From an uncultured Actinomycetes bacterium (GTDB lineage: Bacteria > Actinomycetota > Acidimicrobiia > Acidimicrobiales > Acidimicrobilacustridaceae): DNA of 9,046 nucleotides. The notes under the pieces are model-generated. The model had not been told where the DNA came from. It searched no databases and was given only the letters and a program-made list of their open reading frames with translations. Positions 6,053-9,046 of the stretch are shown one piece after another (the stretch's first letter is position 1; the number at the start of each line of letters is the position of its first letter). Position numbers and translations under genes: made by a program. The stretch is from positions 1 through 9,046 of the forward strand of contig CAMFLJ010000139.1 in the NCBI GenBank assembly GCA_945957335.1, given 5' to 3'.

Positions 6053-6778
6053 ATGGCCGAGCAGCGCAAGACCTTCCACCAGGAGCTCGACGAGATCCGC
6101 GACGAGATCGTGCAGCTCGCCGCGCTCGTCAGCGAGTTCATCCCGCGTGGCACCGAGCTGCTGCTGGCCAACGACATGCGCGGCGCGCTCTCGCTGATCG
6201 AGGCCGACGACGAGATCGACGCCCTCACCCTGCGGATCGAGGAGCAGTGCTACCACGTGCTCGCGCTCCAGCAGCCCATGGCGTCCGACCTCCGCTCGAT
6301 CGTCACCGCGGTGTGGCTCACCGGCGAGCTCGAGCGCTCCGGCGACCTCATGGTCAACGTGGCCAAGGCCGCCCGCCGCATCTACGGCGCCAACCTCGAC
6401 CCGCGCCTGCGCGGCCTCATCGAGCGGATGAGCGAGGAGGCCGCCCGCCTGATGAAGCTGGCCATCGACGCCTACGTCGAGCGCAACGCCAGCCTCGGCG
6501 CGGCCCTCGACGACATCGACGACACGCTCGACCAGCTCCACCGCGACTACATCGAGGCGATCTTCGAGAGCCACGCCGACCACCACCTCGGCCTCCAGCC
6601 CGCGGTGCAGCTCGCGCTCATCGGCCGCTACTACGAGCGCATCGGCGACCACGCGGTCAACATCGGCCAGCGCGTGCAGTACATGGTCACCGGCTGGCTG
6701 CCGGAGCAGACGGGTGCAGCCCGGCTCCGCGCCCGCGCCGACGGCGAGGTCGACGAAGGCGACACGTCGTCGCCATGA
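6053..6778 (+). CDS. phoU: Phosphate signalling regulator PhoU (second copy)
   Basis: A 241-residue PhoU with two well-kept repeats. It begins RKTFHQELDEIRDEIVQLA, the classic PhoU N-terminus. Repeat one has CYHVLALQQPMASDLRSIVT (66-85) and E94-R-S-G-D98. Repeat two has YYERIGDHAVNIGQRVQYMV (193-212) with E195 and D199, matching the family consensus very well. These acidic clusters bind metal ions in characterised PhoU proteins. Its C-terminal tail (about 217-241) is charged and probably disordered. AGGAG at 6043-6047 lies 5 bases before the ATG. Its stop overlaps the histidine-kinase start in an ATGA junction, tying its translation to the kinase and suggesting that this copy is the kinase partner. 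It follows the first phoU by 34 bases, and the two look like an old duplication rather than a recent one. Confidence 0.94.
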   Translation: MAEQRKTFHQELDEIRDEIVQLAALVSEFIPRGTELLLANDMRGALSLIEADDEIDALTLRIEEQCYHVLALQQPMASDLRSIVTAVWLTGELERSGDLMVNVAKAARRIYGANLDPRLRGLIERMSEEAARLMKLAIDAYVERNASLGAALDDIDDTLDQLHRDYIEAIFESHADHHLGLQPAVQLALIGRYYERIGDHAVNIGQRVQYMVTGWLPEQTGAARLRARADGEVDEGDTSSP

Positions 6779-8109
6779 CGCGCACTGCGGTCCTGGCGAT
6801 GGCCGAAGGTGCGGTGGCGGGGCTCGTCCTCGTCGTCGCCCTCGTCGTCGCCGTGGCCGCGTGGTGGCTCGGGGCCGCCACCGAGCGCCGGCGCCAGCGC
6901 GCCGTGCTGGCCGACAGCGTGCGCCGCCTCGAGCTCGACGAGCCCACCGGCCCCGACGACGGGCCCGAGCCACTCGTCGCCGTCCTCGAGCGGGCCGTGC
7001 GCGACCTGCGCTCGGAGGGCGAGCTCTCGGCCCATGCCCGGGGCCGGCTCCAGGAGGCGATGGACGCCCTGCCCCAGGCGGTGCTCATCGTCGACGCCTC
7101 CGGTGAGCTGGTCGAGCGCAACGCCGCCGCCGAGACCTTCGTCGCCGCCCGCCACGCCGACGCGCTCGTCGAGGCCGCCGTCGCCGAGCTGCTCGACGCC
7201 GCCCTCAAGGGCGAGGCCGCCAGCCGCACGATCGACCTCTTCGGCCCGCCGCGCCGGGTCCTCGTCGTCACCACCACCCCGCTCGGCCCCGAAGGAGCCG
7301 GCACCGCGGTGGCCGTGGTCGACGACATCACCGAGCGCCGTCGCCTCGAGGCCGTGCGCACCGACTTCGTCGCCAACATCAGCCACGAGCTGAAGACCCC
7401 GGTCGGGGCCATCGGCCTGCTGGCGGAGACCCTCGAGGCCGAGGACGACCCCGAGGTCGTCGAGCGCCTGGCCCTGCGCATCCAGAACGAGGCGCTGCGG
7501 GTCGGCCGCACGATCGAGGACCTCCTCGACCTCTCCCGCATCGAGCTCGGCGAGGTCTCCGTGCCCGAGCCGGTCGAGGTCGGCCGCATCGTCGACGAAG
7601 CCGTGGCCCGCATCCGCCCCGCCGCCGAGCAAGCCGGCATCACCGTGACCGCCTCGGTGCCCGACGCGCTGGTCGTGGCCGGCGACCGCCGCCAGCTCAC
7701 CTCGGCCCTGTCGAACCTGCTCGACAACGCGGTGAAGTACTCCGACCGCGGCGGCTCGGTCGAGGTCGACGCCGTCGGCCGCGACGACGAGGTCGTGCTC
7801 ACCGTCGCCGACCACGGCATCGGCATCCCCAGCCGCGACATCGAGCGGGTCTTCGAGCGCTTCTACCGGGTCGACCAGGCCCGCAGCCGCGAGACCGGCG
7901 GCACCGGCCTCGGCCTCGCCATCGTCCGCCACGTCGTGGCCAACCACCACGGCTCGGTCGAGGTCGACTCCCGCCTCGGCGAGGGCTCGACCTTCACCCT
8001 CGTGCTCCCCGCGGCGCCCGCCCCGACCTCGGGCGAGGTCCGCGACGACGAGCCCGCCGCCGGGGCCCCGGCCCCCACGTCGTCACCACCCATCCCGGAG
8101 AGGCTCTGA
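6775..8109 (+). CDS. senX3: Phosphate-responsive sensor histidine kinase, SenX3/PhoR-like
   Basis: A 444-residue membrane histidine kinase. One hydrophobic segment (about 10-33) is followed by basic ERRRQR, so it has no real extracellular domain and probably reads phosphate through Pst/PhoU. A PAS-like domain spans about 93-185 (ALPQAVLIVDASGELVERN). The HisKA H-box FVANISHELKTPVGA (198-212) has phospho-acceptor H204. The ATPase domain has N-box NLLDNAVKYS (314-323), DHGIGIP (346-352), FERFYRVD (360-367) and GGTGLGLAI (375-383). The H-box and the GGTGLGLAIVRHVVANHHG block resemble mycobacterial SenX3 strongly. The C-terminal 412-444 is a Pro/Ala-rich tail. ATG 6775 overlaps the phoU stop (ATGA); a later in-frame ATG at 6799 would cut into the membrane helix. 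The regulator gene follows 4 bases after the stop. Confidence 0.93.
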   Translation: MTRTAVLAMAEGAVAGLVLVVALVVAVAAWWLGAATERRRQRAVLADSVRRLELDEPTGPDDGPEPLVAVLERAVRDLRSEGELSAHARGRLQEAMDALPQAVLIVDASGELVERNAAAETFVAARHADALVEAAVAELLDAALKGEAASRTIDLFGPPRRVLVVTTTPLGPEGAGTAVAVVDDITERRRLEAVRTDFVANISHELKTPVGAIGLLAETLEAEDDPEVVERLALRIQNEALRVGRTIEDLLDLSRIELGEVSVPEPVEVGRIVDEAVARIRPAAEQAGITVTASVPDALVVAGDRRQLTSALSNLLDNAVKYSDRGGSVEVDAVGRDDEVVLTVADHGIGIPSRDIERVFERFYRVDQARSRETGGTGLGLAIVRHVVANHHGSVEVDSRLGEGSTFTLVLPAAPAPTSGEVRDDEPAAGAPAPTSSPPIPERL

Positions 8110-8113
8110 GCCC

Positions 8114-8827
8114 ATGACCGCAGCAACCTCGGTCCTCGTCGTCGAGGACGAGGACTCCTTCATCGACGCACTCACCGTCGGCCTCACCCGCGAGGGCTTC
8201 AAGGTCAGCGTCGCCCGCGACGGCGCCGAGGCGCTCGACGTGTTCGACGACGTCGCGCCCGACCTCGTCCTGCTCGACGTGATGCTGCCGAAGGTGTCGG
8301 GCCTCGACGTGTGCCGCGAGCTGCGCAGCCGCTCGAACGTGCCGATCATCATGGTCACGGCCAAGGGCGCCGAGATCGACACCGTCGTGGGGCTCGAGGT
8401 CGGGGCCGACGACTACGTCACCAAGCCCTACCGGCTGCGGGAGCTCGTGGCCCGCATGCGGGCCGTGCTGCGGCGCCGGCCCACCGACGACGGCGCCCCG
8501 CTGCCCCTCCCCGCCGACGACGTCGTGGTCGTGGGCGACGTGAGCCTCGACCACCAGCGCCACGAGGTCACGATCCGCGGCGCCGACGCCCGCCTGCCGC
8601 TCAAGGAGTTCGAGCTGCTCGCCCTCCTGCTCGAGAACGCCGGCCGGGTGCTCACCCGCGACGTGCTCATCGACCGGGTGTGGGGCGCCGACTACGTGGG
8701 CGACACCAAGACCCTCGACGTGCACGTCAAGCGCCTGCGCTCGAAGGTCGAGGAGGACCCGGCCCACCCGACGCGCATCGTCACGATCCGGGGCCTCGGC
8801 TACAAGTACGAGGTGCCACGGGCCTAG
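8114..8827 (+). CDS. regX3: OmpR/PhoB-family response regulator, RegX3/PhoP-like
   Basis: A 237-residue DNA-binding regulator of phosphate-starvation genes and partner of the kinase just upstream. The receiver domain (about 5-120) has acidic residues E11 and D12, phospho-acceptor D55 in LLDVMLP, T82 in MVTAKG and K104 in TKPY. The winged-helix domain (about 137-234) has LPLKEFELLALLLENAGRVL (161-180), the recognition-helix region YVGDTKTLDVHVKRLRSKVE (194-213) and wing RGLGYKYE (226-233). The GADYVGDTKTLDVHVKRLRSK stretch is almost identical to what I recall of M. tuberculosis RegX3. It probably binds the 11-base repeats upstream of pstS. GGAGAGG at 8097-8103 lies 10 bases before the ATG. It ends the operon; no convincing terminator hairpin follows. 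Confidence 0.95.
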   Translation: MTAATSVLVVEDEDSFIDALTVGLTREGFKVSVARDGAEALDVFDDVAPDLVLLDVMLPKVSGLDVCRELRSRSNVPIIMVTAKGAEIDTVVGLEVGADDYVTKPYRLRELVARMRAVLRRRPTDDGAPLPLPADDVVVVGDVSLDHQRHEVTIRGADARLPLKEFELLALLLENAGRVLTRDVLIDRVWGADYVGDTKTLDVHVKRLRSKVEEDPAHPTRIVTIRGLGYKYEVPRA

Positions 8828-8866
8828 GCGCCGTGCGCTGCCGATCGGCCTGTCGCACCGCCCTCC

Positions 8867-8872
8867 TACGAT
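8867..8872 (+). promoter_or_regulatory. Candidate -10 of a leaderless promoter for the terminal transporter gene
   Basis: TACGAT matches TANNNT well and is followed by 7 bases and GTG 8880, the same spacing as the candidate before pstB. A -35 match is weak around 8843-8850. The short gap after the regulator gene contains no other promoter-like sequence. Confidence 0.4.
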
Positions 8873-8879
8873 GGGTGGA

Positions 8880-9046
8880 GTGATCCCCCCGCCCGCCTCC
8901 GGCCCTCCGGGTGTGCCCCCGGGCCGCGACCCGCGGCGGCCGTGGGCCCCCTCGCCGTTCATGCGCCTGGCGCGCGCCCACGCGGCGTCGGTGAGCGGCG
9001 ACGCGCTCTTCGCCATCGGCCTGGCCGGGTCGGTGTTCTTCCTGTC
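8880..9046 (+). CDS. Putative MFS-type membrane transporter, N-terminal part (truncated by window edge)
   Basis: An open frame runs to the window end, showing about 55 residues. After a Pro/Gly/Arg-rich cytoplasmic lead (about 2-27) it reads FMRLARAHAASVSGDALFAI, then a hydrophobic run LAGSVFFL. This resembles the first membrane helix of major-facilitator permeases of actinobacteria (H-x-x-S-x-x-G-D-A-x-x-x-x-x-L-A). No substrate can be inferred. GTG 8880 is chosen because it sits 7 bases after TACGAT. ATG 8871, three codons earlier in frame, would overlap that -10, and ATG 8961 would drop the Pro-rich lead. None of the three has a convincing Shine-Dalgarno site. Whether it belongs to the phosphate unit is unknown; the separate promoter candidate suggests not. 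Confidence 0.55.
   Translation, partial: MIPPPASGPPGVPPGRDPRRPWAPSPFMRLARAHAASVSGDALFAIGLAGSVFFL

Noticed and set aside
8840..8849. GCCGATCGGC palindrome after the regulator gene
   Set aside because: A 10-base perfect palindrome cannot form a hairpin with a loop and has no T-run. Short palindromes of this kind are common in GC-rich DNA, so it is not called as a terminator or operator.
1..9046. CRISPR, tRNA/rRNA, insertion sequence, integrase or phage signals
   Set aside because: No spaced direct repeats of CRISPR size, no tRNA-like fold that I could recognise, no transposase or integrase motifs, and uniform base and codon use throughout. The region looks like ordinary chromosomal backbone.

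Overview
The window is a high-GC stretch (by eye roughly 70% G+C) from an actinobacterium. The clues are the codon use, TTG and GTG starts, TANNNT-type -10 candidates and a sensor/regulator pair that closely resembles mycobacterial SenX3/RegX3. Some branch outside the classical mycobacteria and streptomycetes, such as Acidimicrobiia, is plausible, but the sequence alone does not settle it.

Layout: (1) positions 1-168 hold the C-terminal end of a plus-strand gene that looks like an M48-family metallopeptidase. (2) A minus-strand galE (UDP-glucose 4-epimerase) converges on it with a 16-base overlap. (3) A 229-base divergent intergenic region (1182-1410) separates galE from the next unit. It contains six GTTC-type 7-mers spaced exactly 11 bases apart, three on each strand, arranged symmetrically around 1283/1284. 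This looks like a two-armed PHO box. (4) From 1411 to 8827 there is one long plus-strand operon: pstS, pstC, pstA, pstB, a divergent phoU, a second phoU, a SenX3/PhoR-like histidine kinase and a RegX3/PhoP-like response regulator. Genes overlap or lie within 58 bases of each other. (5) The window ends in the first ~55 codons of a putative MFS-type membrane transporter.

How the genes work together: PstS is a lipoprotein that binds phosphate outside the membrane, PstC and PstA form the channel, and PstB hydrolyses ATP. PhoU-type proteins link transporter status to the membrane histidine kinase, which here has one N-terminal membrane segment and a cytoplasmic PAS-like domain but no sizeable extracellular sensor. 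The kinase phosphorylates the OmpR-family regulator, which would bind the 11-base direct repeats upstream of pstS. The high-affinity phosphate transporter and its whole feedback circuit are therefore encoded in one collinear unit. The most notable features are the near-perfect symmetry of the operator between galE and pstS, the unequal tandem PhoU pair, and two possible leaderless GTG starts (pstB and the terminal transporter) with identical -10 geometry.
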